64,000 bases of DNA from Luteococcus sp048595755 (GTDB taxonomy: Bacteria > Actinomycetota > Actinomycetes > Propionibacteriales > Propionibacteriaceae), in the NCBI RefSeq assembly GCF_048595755.1, contig NZ_CP184360.1:1-64000 (forward strand). The letters are read 5' to 3'. The translations under genes were made by a program, and so were the position numbers. Under the pieces are notes generated by a model. It did no database searches and had not been told where the DNA came from. It worked only from the letters and a program-made list of their open reading frames with translations. Every line of letters starts with the position of its first letter. The stretch's first letter is position 1. Shown in pieces: positions 30,185-39,516 of the stretch.

Positions 30185-31038
30185 CGAGATGAAGGGTCTG
30201 CTTCCGGCAGGCCCTTCTGTCGTTTCTTCCCCATCACCCCCCTGGTCAGGGCTGTGCGCAGCTGGGCCAGGTCGGCCTCGCTGGCGGGTTGCCCGGCGAG
30301 CAGCGTGCCGATCACCCGAGCCGTCAGCGCCCTGCCCCGTTCAGCGGCCAACACACCTTCCTGCGGCTCTTCGTCCTCGCCGATCTCGGCCAGATAGCCC
30401 TGCTCCACCCTGCGCCAGGCGTCTTCCTCCAGTCCGTCACGGATCGAGAGCAGATCCGCTTCGCGGGTACTTGCGCAGCACAGCGACAGATCCGTCGGCA
30501 TCGCATCGAGAGTCCCCATCACGTGCACGGTGGACAGCTCCAGGTGCCCCAGCCCCAACCGGACCGGTTCTTGCCCCACCCGGTGGGCCCAGGACTCCAG
30601 GGCCGACGGCAGGATCGCTGCCAGATCGCCCGGCAGGGCCGGTAGGGCCAGCTCCACCAGCTCTGGTGTCAGGAGCTGCGCCAAGGCAGAGTCGGGAAGA
30701 GCCCGGGAGACGGCGGAGCCCTCGATCCGGTGGGCCCGCGCGAGCCATCGTCCGAGCATCGACAGGACTGGGGCATCATCTTGTTCCTGCGGGGTGATGG
30801 GCCGCCACATCGATTCCCGCAGGTCCTCCAGCACCATCCAGCCCTCCCCCGATCCGATCAGTTCGGCAGTGGGAGCGACTGCGTCGGCGAGCAGGAGTCG
30901 AGCAGCACGCTCGGACTCGAGCAACCCGTGGCTCCACCGCACTGCCACCACCTGGTCGTCCCCGAGCCGGGCCTGGCACCACACGATTCCCTCGGACTGG
31001 GCCAGCACATCGCCCCACTCCAGCTCATCCAGTTCCAT
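30166..31038 (-). CDS. degenerate aminoglycoside-phosphotransferase-like protein, uncharacterised
   Basis: 290 residues. The layout recalls the APH kinase fold: ESERAARLL at 41-49, GWMVLEDLRES near 67 as hinge, GRWLARAHR at 96-104. However, the usual catalytic HGD is replaced by GHLELS at 164-169 and no clear metal-binding Asp follows, so it may be inactive as a kinase. The stop codon lies in the T loop of the opposite-strand tRNA-Leu, so the basic tail SSRVRKRT is encoded by tRNA sequence. The start follows GAGAGGACG. Confidence 0.62.
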   Translation of the reverse strand: MELDELEWGDVLAQSEGIVWCQARLGDDQVVAVRWSHGLLESERAARLLLADAVAPTAELIGSGEGWMVLEDLRESMWRPITPQEQDDAPVLSMLGRWLARAHRIEGSAVSRALPDSALAQLLTPELVELALPALPGDLAAILPSALESWAHRVGQEPVRLGLGHLELSTVHVMGTLDAMPTDLSLCCASTREADLLSIRDGLEEDAWRRVEQGYLAEIGEDEEPQEGVLAAERGRALTARVIGTLLAGQPASEADLAQLRTALTRGVMGKKRQKGLPEADPSSRVRKRT

Positions 31039-31228
31039 GACCGTCCTCTCGTCGCGTCCGCCCCGTGGCACCTGTCCAGATCGTGATGTGAACAGGTTCC
31101 CAGCCTGCCACCGCGGAAGCCCCATCTCCCTGCGGGGAGGCCCGGCATGGGCCCGTGGGCTCGGGTCGCGAAAGCAAGCTGAGAGCTTCCCCATGTCGGT
31201 TGACCGTCTGAATTTGAACTCTCAGGTC

Positions 31229-31241
31229 TGAACAATGTTCA
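31229..31241. promoter_or_regulatory. TGAAC-AAT-GTTCA palindrome upstream of the amidase
   Basis: A perfect 5+5 inverted repeat with a 3-bp centre, 78 bp before the secreted amidase. It has the same TGAAC-N3-TTCA form as the core of the bioB operator (14493-14505). The half-site spacing is 3, not the 4 of a LexA box. It may be a regulator site; the regulator is unknown. Confidence 0.4.
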
Positions 31242-31318
31242 CTGATCCCGCACGGGGGAACTGTCACGACGGTTCGGGGGCCGTCTGCACGCTCAGACGA
31301 CTTCCAATGGAGATCCCC

Positions 31319-33703
31319 GTGAAACGCAATCCCCTCAGACTGTTTCGAGTTGGTCTGGTCTCGCTCGCCCTGGTGCAGGGCGTTGCCGTCACCACCGCCC
31401 ACGCCGGCCCACTGCCCCAGCAGGACCCGCTGCCGGCCGCCCCCGCCCCCCAGCAGCAGCCCGATGCCGACACCGTCGCGCTGAGCCCCAGCACCCAGAC
31501 CGTGACCGTCGACGGTGCACCGCACCGCGTGCTGGCACAGCTGGAACCCACGACCCGGGACTTCACCATGACCGGCCTGACGTGGGCCGACCTGCAGGGT
31601 GAGGCCAGTTTCCAGGTGCGCACCAAGACCGCCGAGGGGTGGCAGCTCTGGGAGACCATCGAGCTGGAGGACCTGCCCGGTGAGGGCGTCGGGCGCAAGG
31701 GCTCCGACCCGGTCTTCGTCGGCGAGGCCAATGCCGTCGAGGCCCGCATCATCACCTCGGCGACAACCCCCGCGACGATCACCGATCCGCAGCTGGCCCT
31801 GATCAACTCCGAGCAGGCCGCCGGTGACGAGAACCTTCCCACCACCTCCGAGCCCAAGGTCTCCGCCGCCGCGGCGAGCAGCGGCGTGGCTCGTCCCTCC
31901 ATCGTCAGCCGGGCAGGCTGGGGTGCCGACGAGTCGTGGCTGCGGATCAACGGCAGCAGCTGCGTGCCCGCCAACCTGGCGAACACGATCCGGGCGGCCA
32001 TCGTCCACCACACGGCAGGCACCAACTCCTACAGCTCCGCCCAGTCGGCCTCGATCGTGCGCGGCATCTACGCCTACCACGTCAAGACCCTGGGCTGGTG
32101 CGACATCGGCTACAACTTCCTGATCGACAAGTACGGCAAGATCTACGAGGGCCGTCACGGTGGAATGGAGCTGCCGGTTCGCGGAGCCCACGCCACCAGT
32201 TGGAATACCGACACCGTCGGCGTGAGCGTGATGATGAACTCCTCGACCGCACAGCAGAGTGCCGCCGCCATGAGCGCGATGAGCCGAGTGGTGGCCTGGA
32301 AGCTGGCGGGCAACTACCGCGACCCGAATGCCAAGCTCACCTTGGCCGGGAAGTACATCAACACCATCGCCCGGCATGGCGACGTGATGGCCACTTCCTG
32401 CCCCGGCACGAACATCACCGCGGCCATGCCCTCCTTCCGCAGCCAGGTCACCCAGGCGATGGGCAACTGGAAGACCCCGATCTACCAGGCATGGATCGCC
32501 CAGGGCGGCGAGTCCGGCAAGCTCGGCTCCCCCTATGTGCTGGAACGCCCGTGGAACGGGGGTCGTACCACCACCTTCGCCAAGGGCGGCATCTTCCTCA
32601 CGCCCGGCGGGCAGACCTACTGGATGAACAGCGCCATCGACTACATCTACCGGCAGTCGAGCAACTTCTCGCAGCTGGGGTGGCCGACCGGCAACATGAC
32701 CACCGACTCGGCCGGTGTGAACCGGGTGCGCTTCGAGAAGGGCACCATCCACAGCTCGACCAGCACCGGCACGCACCTGACCACAGGAGTGGTGGACTCC
32801 TGGCTGCGCGCCAATCCGGCCAAGGCCGCCCAGCTGGGTGCCCCGGTGGCTGCGGCCGTGCCGACCGGCACCGACGAAGGCACCCAGCAGTTCGCCAATG
32901 GCAGCCTCCGCTGGGACGGCACGCGCGTCACCACGGGCAGCGGTGAACATGGTGACCTGGACGGGGACCGCCGCGCCGACGTGCTGAGCGCCGACGGGGC
33001 CGGAGCCCTCACCTGGTACCGCACCAACAGCAACCTGCAGTCCGAGGCGGGGCGGGCAGGCTCCAAGCTGGGCTTCGCGGTGAACTGGATGTCGCACCTG
33101 CCCGACCTCAATGGCGACGGGCACGGTGAGCTGCTCGCCAGGCGCAGCAGCGACGGGAGCCTGTGGGCGTGGAATGGTGCCGGTTCCGGCAACTACACCA
33201 ATCCCCGTCAGGTGGGCTGGAACTGGCAGGGCATGCGTGAGATCACGGTGATGCCCGACATGCTCAAGGACGGGCTGCCCGAGATCGTGGGCATCTCCAA
33301 GACCCACACCCTGCACCGCTACACGCTGAACCGCGACGTGCGCGTCACCACCGCGGCACAGATCGGGCGTGGCTGGGACGGCATGAAGCAGATCGCCACC
33401 GTGGGTGACATCCGCGGCGCCGGTGTGGTCGACCTGCTGGCCGTGGACGCCCAGGGACTGCTGTTCACCTACCACGGCACCACCGACGGGCGCCTGTCCG
33501 GGCGCCGCACCCAGATCGGCCGTGGTTGGAGCTCCTTCACCGAGATCCGTGGCATGGGCGACGTCCACGGCGGAGGCAGCTGGGACCTGTTGGCCGTGCC
33601 GGCCTCGGGCCCGCTGCGGGTCTACGCCAACCGGGGCGGAGGCAGCTGGGGATACCCGGTGAGCATGATGCCCTCGGTCAGTGGCTTGGGGACGATCGCC
33701 TGA
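31319..33703 (+). CDS. secreted PGRP-type N-acetylmuramoyl-L-alanine amidase with LGFP repeats
   Basis: 794 residues, exported and probably acting on the cell wall. A signal peptide (about 1-28) ends at AHA. The amidase/PGRP domain (about 193-380) starts PSIVSRAGWGADES and has zinc ligands in VHH (230-231), H353 in RHGDV and C361 in TSCPG, all intact. LGFP-type repeats (LGSPYVLER, LGWPTGNMT, LGAPVAAAV) span about 395-550 and probably bind the envelope. The C-terminus (about 555-790) has FG-GAP-like repeats such as GDLDGDRRADVL and PDLNGDGHGELL. The GTG start follows GGAGA. Confidence 0.88.
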   Translation: MKRNPLRLFRVGLVSLALVQGVAVTTAHAGPLPQQDPLPAAPAPQQQPDADTVALSPSTQTVTVDGAPHRVLAQLEPTTRDFTMTGLTWADLQGEASFQVRTKTAEGWQLWETIELEDLPGEGVGRKGSDPVFVGEANAVEARIITSATTPATITDPQLALINSEQAAGDENLPTTSEPKVSAAAASSGVARPSIVSRAGWGADESWLRINGSSCVPANLANTIRAAIVHHTAGTNSYSSAQSASIVRGIYAYHVKTLGWCDIGYNFLIDKYGKIYEGRHGGMELPVRGAHATSWNTDTVGVSVMMNSSTAQQSAAAMSAMSRVVAWKLAGNYRDPNAKLTLAGKYINTIARHGDVMATSCPGTNITAAMPSFRSQVTQAMGNWKTPIYQAWIAQGGESGKLGSPYVLERPWNGGRTTTFAKGGIFLTPGGQTYWMNSAIDYIYRQSSNFSQLGWPTGNMTTDSAGVNRVRFEKGTIHSSTSTGTHLTTGVVDSWLRANPAKAAQLGAPVAAAVPTGTDEGTQQFANGSLRWDGTRVTTGSGEHGDLDGDRRADVLSADGAGALTWYRTNSNLQSEAGRAGSKLGFAVNWMSHLPDLNGDGHGELLARRSSDGSLWAWNGAGSGNYTNPRQVGWNWQGMREITVMPDMLKDGLPEIVGISKTHTLHRYTLNRDVRVTTAAQIGRGWDGMKQIATVGDIRGAGVVDLLAVDAQGLLFTYHGTTDGRLSGRRTQIGRGWSSFTEIRGMGDVHGGGSWDLLAVPASGPLRVYANRGGGSWGYPVSMMPSVSGLGTIA

Positions 33704-34337
33704 TCTGATCGGTTGAGGGTTGCGGACGCACCGGTGCTGGCATGGCCAGCCCGGTGCGTTCCAGTTCCAGGCCCGCCAGACGACGGATCACCTCGCTGTT
33801 GCCGCGGCGCCATTCGCCCACCGGATCGTCGCTGATGGTGGCCAGCTGGTGCATCGGGACATTGGCCATGGCTCGCAACGCGAACAGCTCCAGATCGGCG
33901 TCGGCGTCGATCACCCGGCGCGCCGCGGCGGCCTGCCTGATGAAACGCACTCGACGCGGCAGCCACAGGGCCAGCACCACCAAGGCGGGGACCAGGAAGG
34001 TGATCGCCGAGGTGGCGTTGGCCAGCTGGTGCACCAGGTCAACCTGTTCCTGCGACTGCTCCGTGATCTGCTGCAGCCCGCCAGACATCCGGCTGAACGG
34101 CTCGCCGAGCTCGTCGCCGACCCCCGGCAGGGAGCCGACACGCTCGCCCGCCGAGTTCATCTGCTCCGACATGCCGCGTGCCGTCTCGGCAATACGCTGC
34201 GCCGGGCCTGCAAGACGATCCACCAGGGAACCCACAGCGCGCGCCGCCCACCACCACACGAGCAGCCAGCCCAGGACGAACAGGTCGGCCGACAGTTGCC
34301 GGGCCATGCGCCACCCGGGGCGTGCGTAGATCTGCAT
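33678..34337 (-). CDS. membrane protein with two hydrophobic segments, uncharacterised
   Basis: 219 residues. Hydrophobic segments at about 17-36 (LFVLGWLLVWWWAARAVG) and 110-130 (AITFLVPALVVLALWLP) flank a probably extracytoplasmic, partly helical loop rich in Gln and Ser. The C-terminal part is cytoplasmic (ADLELFALRAMANVPMHQLA). No family recognised. The start follows GGAGGGACGAG. Its 3' end overlaps the amidase 3' end on the opposite strand by 26 bp. Confidence 0.72.
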   Translation of the reverse strand: MQIYARPGWRMARQLSADLFVLGWLLVWWWAARAVGSLVDRLAGPAQRIAETARGMSEQMNSAGERVGSLPGVGDELGEPFSRMSGGLQQITEQSQEQVDLVHQLANATSAITFLVPALVVLALWLPRRVRFIRQAAAARRVIDADADLELFALRAMANVPMHQLATISDDPVGEWRRGNSEVIRRLAGLELERTGLAMPAPVRPQPSTDQIRRSSPSH

Positions 34338-34427
34338 CTCGTCCCTCCCATCACCGACGACGCACCGGGCCCCGCTGTCACCCGCCCAACCTCTCACCCG
34401 GGCCAACTTGTCAGCCGGGCCAACTTG

Positions 34428-35603
34428 TCAGCCGGGGCCTGCCGAAACCCGGTGGCTGCGCGCCGGGCGCGCCAGGTGCCATTCACCCATCTCGTCGCAG
34501 CGTGCCAGTTCCAGTTGCTCCAACTGTCCCAATGATGCCAGCGCCGCGGCCAGCGGCAGGCCGGCACGCTGCGCCACCTGCCCGGTGGGGAGCCCGCCAC
34601 GCCCCGGCAGTACCTCGCGCACCTGCATCAGTTCGGGCGGCACCCTGTCCAGCTCTCGGCTCTGTCCTCCCACCGGCAGCGGTGGCGCGCTGGAGAGTGG
34701 TTCCAAGAGCGCTCGAACATCGCGCGAATCACTGACCAGCGTGGCCCGCTGGTCGCGGATCAGCCGGTGCGGCGTCACGCTCAGCGACGAGTGCACCGGC
34801 CCCGGCACTGCCATCACGATCCGCCCGCACTCCCCCGCCCACGAGATGGTGTTGTTCGCCCCGGATCGGGCCGCCGCCTCGACGATGATGGCACCGTTGG
34901 TCAGCGCGGCGATCAATCGATTGCGGGCGAGGAAGGCAGTCCTGGTGGGGTGCATGCCGCAGGGCACCTCGCTCACCAGCAGGTGGTCAGCCGCCAGTTG
35001 TTCGAACAGGCGCGCATTCCCCCGTGGGTAGGGCTCGTCCAGGCCACCGGCCAGCACGGCGACGGTGCGGCCACCGGTGGTCAGCACGCCGCGATGGGCG
35101 GCGGCATCGATCCCGTAGGCGCCGCCGGAGACCACGGTCCACCCGGGCCCATCAGGAGCCGAGAGGTCCAGTGCCAGATCCGTCGCCACGGAATCCCCGT
35201 AGGCCGTGCTCGCCCTGGATCCCACGATCGCCACCGACGAGTCGGCCCATTCGGCCAGCTGGCCGGGGCCGCGCACCCACAGCCCGAACGGAGCACCACC
35301 CTGTCCCGCCACCTGGATTTCGTGGAGGACCTCCAGTTGCTGCGGCCATTCCGCATCGCCCGGGATCACGAAACGCACCTGGTGGCGTGCAGCCTGCGCG
35401 AGCATCTTGTCGACGTCCAGGGCCTGGGCACGTCGGGCCCATCGCCCCGTGGGCTCGGCGGCGCGCAAGACCTGCCAGACCGCCTGGGCACCGTCATCCG
35501 ACACTCTGTGTACCAGCCCCGGCGTCGCCGCCTCACAGACGGCGGTCAAGGCCGCGCGGGCCACACGTTCCTCGTCCCAGGACGGACTCTTCGGATCATT
35601 CAT
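34428..35603 (-). CDS. dprA: DNA-processing protein DprA
   Basis: Binds incoming single-stranded DNA and loads RecA during transformation. The 391-residue protein has the DprA Rossmann domain: VAIVGSRAST near 120, VSGGAYGIDAAAHRG near 160, and NRLIAALTNGAIIVEA near 230. A C-terminal winged-helix part is also present. It overlaps comM by 4 bp. Other competence genes (comEA, comEC) are not in the window, so active transformation cannot be concluded. Confidence 0.93.
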   Translation of the reverse strand: MNDPKSPSWDEERVARAALTAVCEAATPGLVHRVSDDGAQAVWQVLRAAEPTGRWARRAQALDVDKMLAQAARHQVRFVIPGDAEWPQQLEVLHEIQVAGQGGAPFGLWVRGPGQLAEWADSSVAIVGSRASTAYGDSVATDLALDLSAPDGPGWTVVSGGAYGIDAAAHRGVLTTGGRTVAVLAGGLDEPYPRGNARLFEQLAADHLLVSEVPCGMHPTRTAFLARNRLIAALTNGAIIVEAAARSGANNTISWAGECGRIVMAVPGPVHSSLSVTPHRLIRDQRATLVSDSRDVRALLEPLSSAPPLPVGGQSRELDRVPPELMQVREVLPGRGGLPTGQVAQRAGLPLAAALASLGQLEQLELARCDEMGEWHLARPARSHRVSAGPG

Positions 35604-37126
35604 GCGGCGGCGCTCCGCTCAGCCCGCCGTAGCGCCAAGGCACCGGCGATGTCCTCGCGCTCCACCCGATCATGTCCCGCCAGGTCTGCCATGGTCCAGG
35701 CAACCCGAACCACCTTGTCCGCACCCCGGGAGCTGAGCCGACCGGTCACCAGGGCGTGGTCGACCAGATCCAGACCTTGAGCGCTGGGAAGACCGCTGCG
35801 CAGGTAGGAGCCGGGCACCTCGCCGTTGGTGAGCCAAGGCGTCCCCGCCAGCCGACGCGCCTGGCGCAGCCTGGCCTCCGCGACCCTTTGCGCCACCACC
35901 GCGGTGCTCTCCCCCGGGCTCTGGCGTGCCTTGAGGTAGGCCTTGCGCACCGGCACCAACTGCTGGTGCAGGTCGATCCGGTCCAGGATGGGTCCGCTGA
36001 TCCGCTCGGCATAGCGACGCACCGCCATCGGAGCACACCGGCAGGCGGCACCGGTCAGGCCGTGGTTGCCGCACGGGCATGGATTCGCGGCCATCACGAG
36101 CTGGAAGCGCGCCGGGAAGCGGGCCTGCACCTGGGCGCGGGAGATGGTCACCGATCCGGATTCCAAGGGGGTGCGCAGGGCATCCAGGGTCTTGGCGCCG
36201 AACTCGGGTGCCTCGTCCAGGAAAAGGACACCGCGATGCGCCAGCGAAATGGCGCCGGGGCGGGCCGTCCGGTTGCCGGAACCGATGATCGAGGCCAGCG
36301 AGGCACTTCGATGCGGATCGGCATAGGGAGGTCGGGTGATCAGTCCGGTGTTGAGGTCGTGCCCGGCCAGCGAGTGGATGGCGGAGACCTCGAGCGACTC
36401 CACCGACGTCAGGGGCGGGAGCAGGCCGGGCAGCCGCTCGGCCAGCATCGTCTTGCCCACCCCCGGTGGCCCGCTCAGGTAGAGGTGGTGGCGCCCGGCC
36501 GCGGCCACCTCCAGTGCGAAGCGCGCCTCGTCCTGCCCCACCACCTCGGCCAGGTCGGGCAGATGTCCGGGTGACTCCGGCGGTGTGGCCTGGGCGGTGG
36601 GCAGCACGACTGGACGCCCATGCAGGACGTCGACAAGGTCGGTCAGGCTCCGCACGCCCCAGATGGTCAGCCCCTCAACAAGGCTGGCCTCCCCCACCTG
36701 GTCGGCGGGCACGACTGCGCGCTCGAAGCCGGCTTCCCGCGCTGCCAGCAGGCCGGGCAGCACGCCTCGCACCCGTCGCACCCTGCCGTCGAGACCCAGC
36801 TCGCCCATCATCACCAGCCGTGCCGCCAGCTCCTGCGGCACGGTTCCCGCGGCAGCCAGCACCGCGGTGACGATGGCCAAGTCATAGTGTGACCCGGTCT
36901 TGGGCAGCGTGGCGGGGGTCAGGTTGATGGTCACCAGCTGGCTCGGCCATGGCAGTCCAGAACTCGCCACGGCGGCATGCCCACGGTCGCGGGCCTCGTA
37001 GAGGGAGGTGTCGGGCAGCCCCACCAGCACCGTCTTGGGCAGGCCATTGCCGATCGCCGCCTCCACCTCGATCAAGGTGGTCTCCATGCCGATCAGGGCA
37101 ACCGACCAGGCAGTTGCCGCCGTCAT
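35600..37126 (-). CDS. comM: YifB/ComM-family Mg-chelatase-like AAA ATPase
   Basis: 508-residue AAA+ protein, in other bacteria a branch-migration helicase for recombination after DNA uptake. It has an N-terminal Lon-protease-like fold, Walker A GPPGVGKTM near 220, Walker B FLDEAPEF near 300, a probable zinc or structural CPCG and CRCAP motif near 365, and a C-terminal Mg-chelatase-like lid. The start at MTAATAWS overlaps the yraN stop by 4 bp. Confidence 0.93.
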   Translation of the reverse strand: MTAATAWSVALIGMETTLIEVEAAIGNGLPKTVLVGLPDTSLYEARDRGHAAVASSGLPWPSQLVTINLTPATLPKTGSHYDLAIVTAVLAAAGTVPQELAARLVMMGELGLDGRVRRVRGVLPGLLAAREAGFERAVVPADQVGEASLVEGLTIWGVRSLTDLVDVLHGRPVVLPTAQATPPESPGHLPDLAEVVGQDEARFALEVAAAGRHHLYLSGPPGVGKTMLAERLPGLLPPLTSVESLEVSAIHSLAGHDLNTGLITRPPYADPHRSASLASIIGSGNRTARPGAISLAHRGVLFLDEAPEFGAKTLDALRTPLESGSVTISRAQVQARFPARFQLVMAANPCPCGNHGLTGAACRCAPMAVRRYAERISGPILDRIDLHQQLVPVRKAYLKARQSPGESTAVVAQRVAEARLRQARRLAGTPWLTNGEVPGSYLRSGLPSAQGLDLVDHALVTGRLSSRGADKVVRVAWTMADLAGHDRVEREDIAGALALRRAERSAAA

Positions 37127-37536
37127 CGGGTGATCCCCCTCACATGGGAGATCTGATGGTTGCGCCCGGGTTGGCGTTGCACCCCCACGGCATCGATACG
37201 CACCCTGCTGGCCGATTCCGGGCACCCCTCGGCTCGTTGTGCCCGCAGCCACAGGTGGGCCAGCTCGGTCAGCTTGCGCAGCTTGGCACGAGTGATCGCC
37301 TCCAGTGGGTCCCCATAGCCTGGCCCGGAGCGGTACTTGACCTCGACCATGACCAGGGCATGCCCACCACCGGGCAGCGGTTCCCGCGCGATGATGTCGA
37401 TCTCACCGTCACCGCAGCGCCAGTTGCGCTCCACGATCTGCCAGCCCAGCCGACGCAGGTGCGCGTCCGCCAGGTCTTCCCCCAACCGACCCACCTGCTG
37501 GTCGTGACTGTGCGTGGGTGTGCGTCCGTCGTCCAT
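37123..37536 (-). CDS. UPF0102 (YraN) endonuclease-like protein
   Basis: 137 residues with a restriction-endonuclease-like fold. The likely active-site pattern is visible as GEIDIIARE and VMVEVKYRSG (E...D...ExK). Function is unproven. The ATG at 37536 is preferred over one two codons upstream because GGAGGTGG lies at better spacing. First gene of yraN-comM-dprA, a common actinobacterial order. Confidence 0.88.
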   Translation of the reverse strand: MDDGRTPTHSHDQQVGRLGEDLADAHLRRLGWQIVERNWRCGDGEIDIIAREPLPGGGHALVMVEVKYRSGPGYGDPLEAITRAKLRKLTELAHLWLRAQRAEGCPESASRVRIDAVGVQRQPGRNHQISHVRGITR

Positions 37537-37649
37537 TCCCAACCACCTCCGACCACAGTGTGTGCATCGGGGTCAGGAAGCAGGTCCTTCCTCCACAGGG
37601 AGGAGCGTCCCGCCAGGGCCTGTGGACAGTCGGGAGGCTCGACGCTCAG

Positions 37650-37964
37650 TCAGGCTTGGTCGTCGGGCACCTGGAGGTCGGAATGGGCGATCTCCTCGAT
37701 GGAGACGTCACGGAAGGTGAGCACCTTGGCCGACTTCACGAAACGCGCCGGACGGTACATGTCCCAGACCCAGGCGTCTCCCATGCTGACCTCGTAGTAG
37801 ACGTCGCCGCCCTCGGTACGGACCTTCAGGTCCACCGCATTGCACAGGTAGAAGCGACGCTCGGTCTCGACGGCGTAGGTGAAGATGCCCACCACGTCCT
37901 TGTACTCGCGGTACAGGTCGAGTTCCAGCTTGCTCTCGTACTGCTCAAGGTCTTCGGCGCTCAT
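37650..37964 (-). CDS. DUF2469-family protein
   Basis: 104-residue, mostly acidic protein highly conserved in actinobacteria and located after rnhB. Conserved segments include YESKLELDLYREYKDV and WVWDMYRPARFV. Function unknown. Its start overlaps the rnhB stop by 4 bp. A 113-bp gap separates it from yraN. Confidence 0.88.
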   Translation of the reverse strand: MSAEDLEQYESKLELDLYREYKDVVGIFTYAVETERRFYLCNAVDLKVRTEGGDVYYEVSMGDAWVWDMYRPARFVKSAKVLTFRDVSIEEIAHSDLQVPDDQA

Positions 37965-38596
37965 GGTGCGACCACCTTAGCGCGCGCAACGTTGGCATAG
38001 CTGTAGCGATGGATCGGGCTGGGGCCGTGGCTCTCGAGACGTTCCTGGTGCAGCCGGGTGGCGTACCCCTTGTGCACGTCGAAGACATAGTCGGGGAAGT
38101 CCCGCGCATAGTCGGTCATGATGCGGTCACGCACCACCTTGGCCACCACCGAGGCGGCCGCCACGCAGGCCGCCACACGGTCTCCCTTCCACACAGCCAG
38201 GCCCGGCACGCCCAGACCGTCCACCGGGAAACCGTCGGTCAGCACGTAGTGGGGCCGCAGGTCCAGCCGCAACAGGGCTCGACGCAGACCCTGGATGTCG
38301 GCCTCGTGCATTCCCAGCGCATCACACTCATCCGGCTCCACCCGAACCCAGGCCACGCTGAGCGCCTTGGCCATCACCTCGTCGTAGACGCGGTCACGGG
38401 CCCGCGCCGTCAGCACCTTGGAATCGGCCAGTCCGGTGATCCGACGCGCCGGGGTGTCTGCCAGCACCACGGCGGCAGCCACCAGCGGGCCCGCGCAGGC
38501 ACCTCGGCCCGCCTCGTCGGCTCCCGCCACCGGTGACAGCCCTGCCCGCGCCAGGGCGCGTTCATAGCCGTAGATGCCCTTTCCCGGACGAATCAT
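37961..38596 (-). CDS. rnhB: ribonuclease HII
   Basis: Removes ribonucleotides and RNA primers from DNA. The 211-residue protein has the catalytic DEAGRG at 27-32 and the later acidic residues in ADSKVL and DGFPVDG; the C-terminal SYANVARAKV is typical. It starts 18 bp after lepB and is coupled to the DUF2469 gene. Confidence 0.95.
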   Translation of the reverse strand: MIRPGKGIYGYERALARAGLSPVAGADEAGRGACAGPLVAAAVVLADTPARRITGLADSKVLTARARDRVYDEVMAKALSVAWVRVEPDECDALGMHEADIQGLRRALLRLDLRPHYVLTDGFPVDGLGVPGLAVWKGDRVAACVAAASVVAKVVRDRIMTDYARDFPDYVFDVHKGYATRLHQERLESHGPSPIHRYSYANVARAKVVAP

Positions 38597-38614
38597 CCCT
38601 GCTCCGCGACGGGC

Positions 38615-39418
38615 TCAGCCGCCGTGGCCGTCGGAGACGACGACCCCCTGCTCCGGGGCAGGTTCGGTGGGCTCGGGCACCTGGGAGAAGGTCTCCGGGG
38701 TGCTGAAGCGCGTCCATCGGTCGACGGGGGCGGCAATGGCCACCGCAGGGCCAACCACCTTGTCGACCGGGACGAAGGCATTGGACCCCTTGGGGGTGCC
38801 GTCCTGCAGGTGGATGCGCGAATCGCCCGAGGCATTGCGGTGGTCACCCATCACAAAGACGTGGTCTCGCGGCACCACCACCTCGAAGTCCCAGTCGGAA
38901 GCCTGCACCTGGGCCCCGTCGGCACCGACGTAGAGGTAGGAGCTCTCGTCCAGCGGCTGGCCGTTGACGCTCATCCGGCCATTGGCATCACAGCACTTGA
39001 CCCGGTCACCGGGCATGCCGACGACGCGCTTGACCAGGTGATTGGTGCCAGTCGCGGGCAGCACCCCGATCTTCTCCGCCACCTTGCCCAGCTGGGAGCG
39101 TTCCGCCGGGCGTTCCATGATCCAGCCGGCGGGATCCTCGAAGACCACGATGTCGCCGCGTTGGTAGTCGGACAGCTTGCTCACCACCACCCGGTCATTG
39201 ATCTCCAGGGTGGTCTGCATCGAGCCGGAGGGGATGATGAACATCTGGCCGATGAAGGCACGCAGCAGGGCCGAGATCACCAGCGCGCCGATCACCACCA
39301 CCAGCAGTTCGGTGAAGGCGCCACGCACCTTGCGCCCCCAGCTCGCCCCGGAGCCACCGCGTGGCGCGCTGTTGGCTGCGTCATCCTCACGGACGTTGGT
39401 TCGCGAATCGTGGCTCAC
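38615..39418 (-). CDS. lepB: signal peptidase I
   Basis: Membrane-bound serine protease that cuts signal peptides of exported proteins. The 267-residue product has one membrane helix (about 36-58), catalytic S66 in IIPSGSMQT and catalytic K130 in VKRVVGMPGD, plus the late box GDHRNASGDSR. The GTG start after AAGG is the best fit; no ATG is available at the expected place. It follows rplS, as in many actinobacteria. Confidence 0.93.
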   Translation of the reverse strand: MSHDSRTNVREDDAANSAPRGGSGASWGRKVRGAFTELLVVVIGALVISALLRAFIGQMFIIPSGSMQTTLEINDRVVVSKLSDYQRGDIVVFEDPAGWIMERPAERSQLGKVAEKIGVLPATGTNHLVKRVVGMPGDRVKCCDANGRMSVNGQPLDESSYLYVGADGAQVQASDWDFEVVVPRDHVFVMGDHRNASGDSRIHLQDGTPKGSNAFVPVDKVVGPAVAIAAPVDRWTRFSTPETFSQVPEPTEPAPEQGVVVSDGHGG

Positions 39419-39516
39419 TGAGGCACCTTCCGGCTCTGGACGGGCGCACTGTGCGCTCGCCGAGCACAGTCTAGGTGGCGGGGATGTCGGCTCGGCGAAG
39501 GAACACTGCGAGGGCT

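Noticed and set aside
31229..31241. LexA/SOS box before the amidase
   Set aside because: Half-sites are 3 bp apart; the Gram-positive LexA box needs GAAC-N4-GTTC.
31025..33568. 847-codon open frame on the strand opposite the amidase
   Set aside because: It is a mirror frame of a clear secreted amidase in high-GC sequence, with no start signal or family resemblance.
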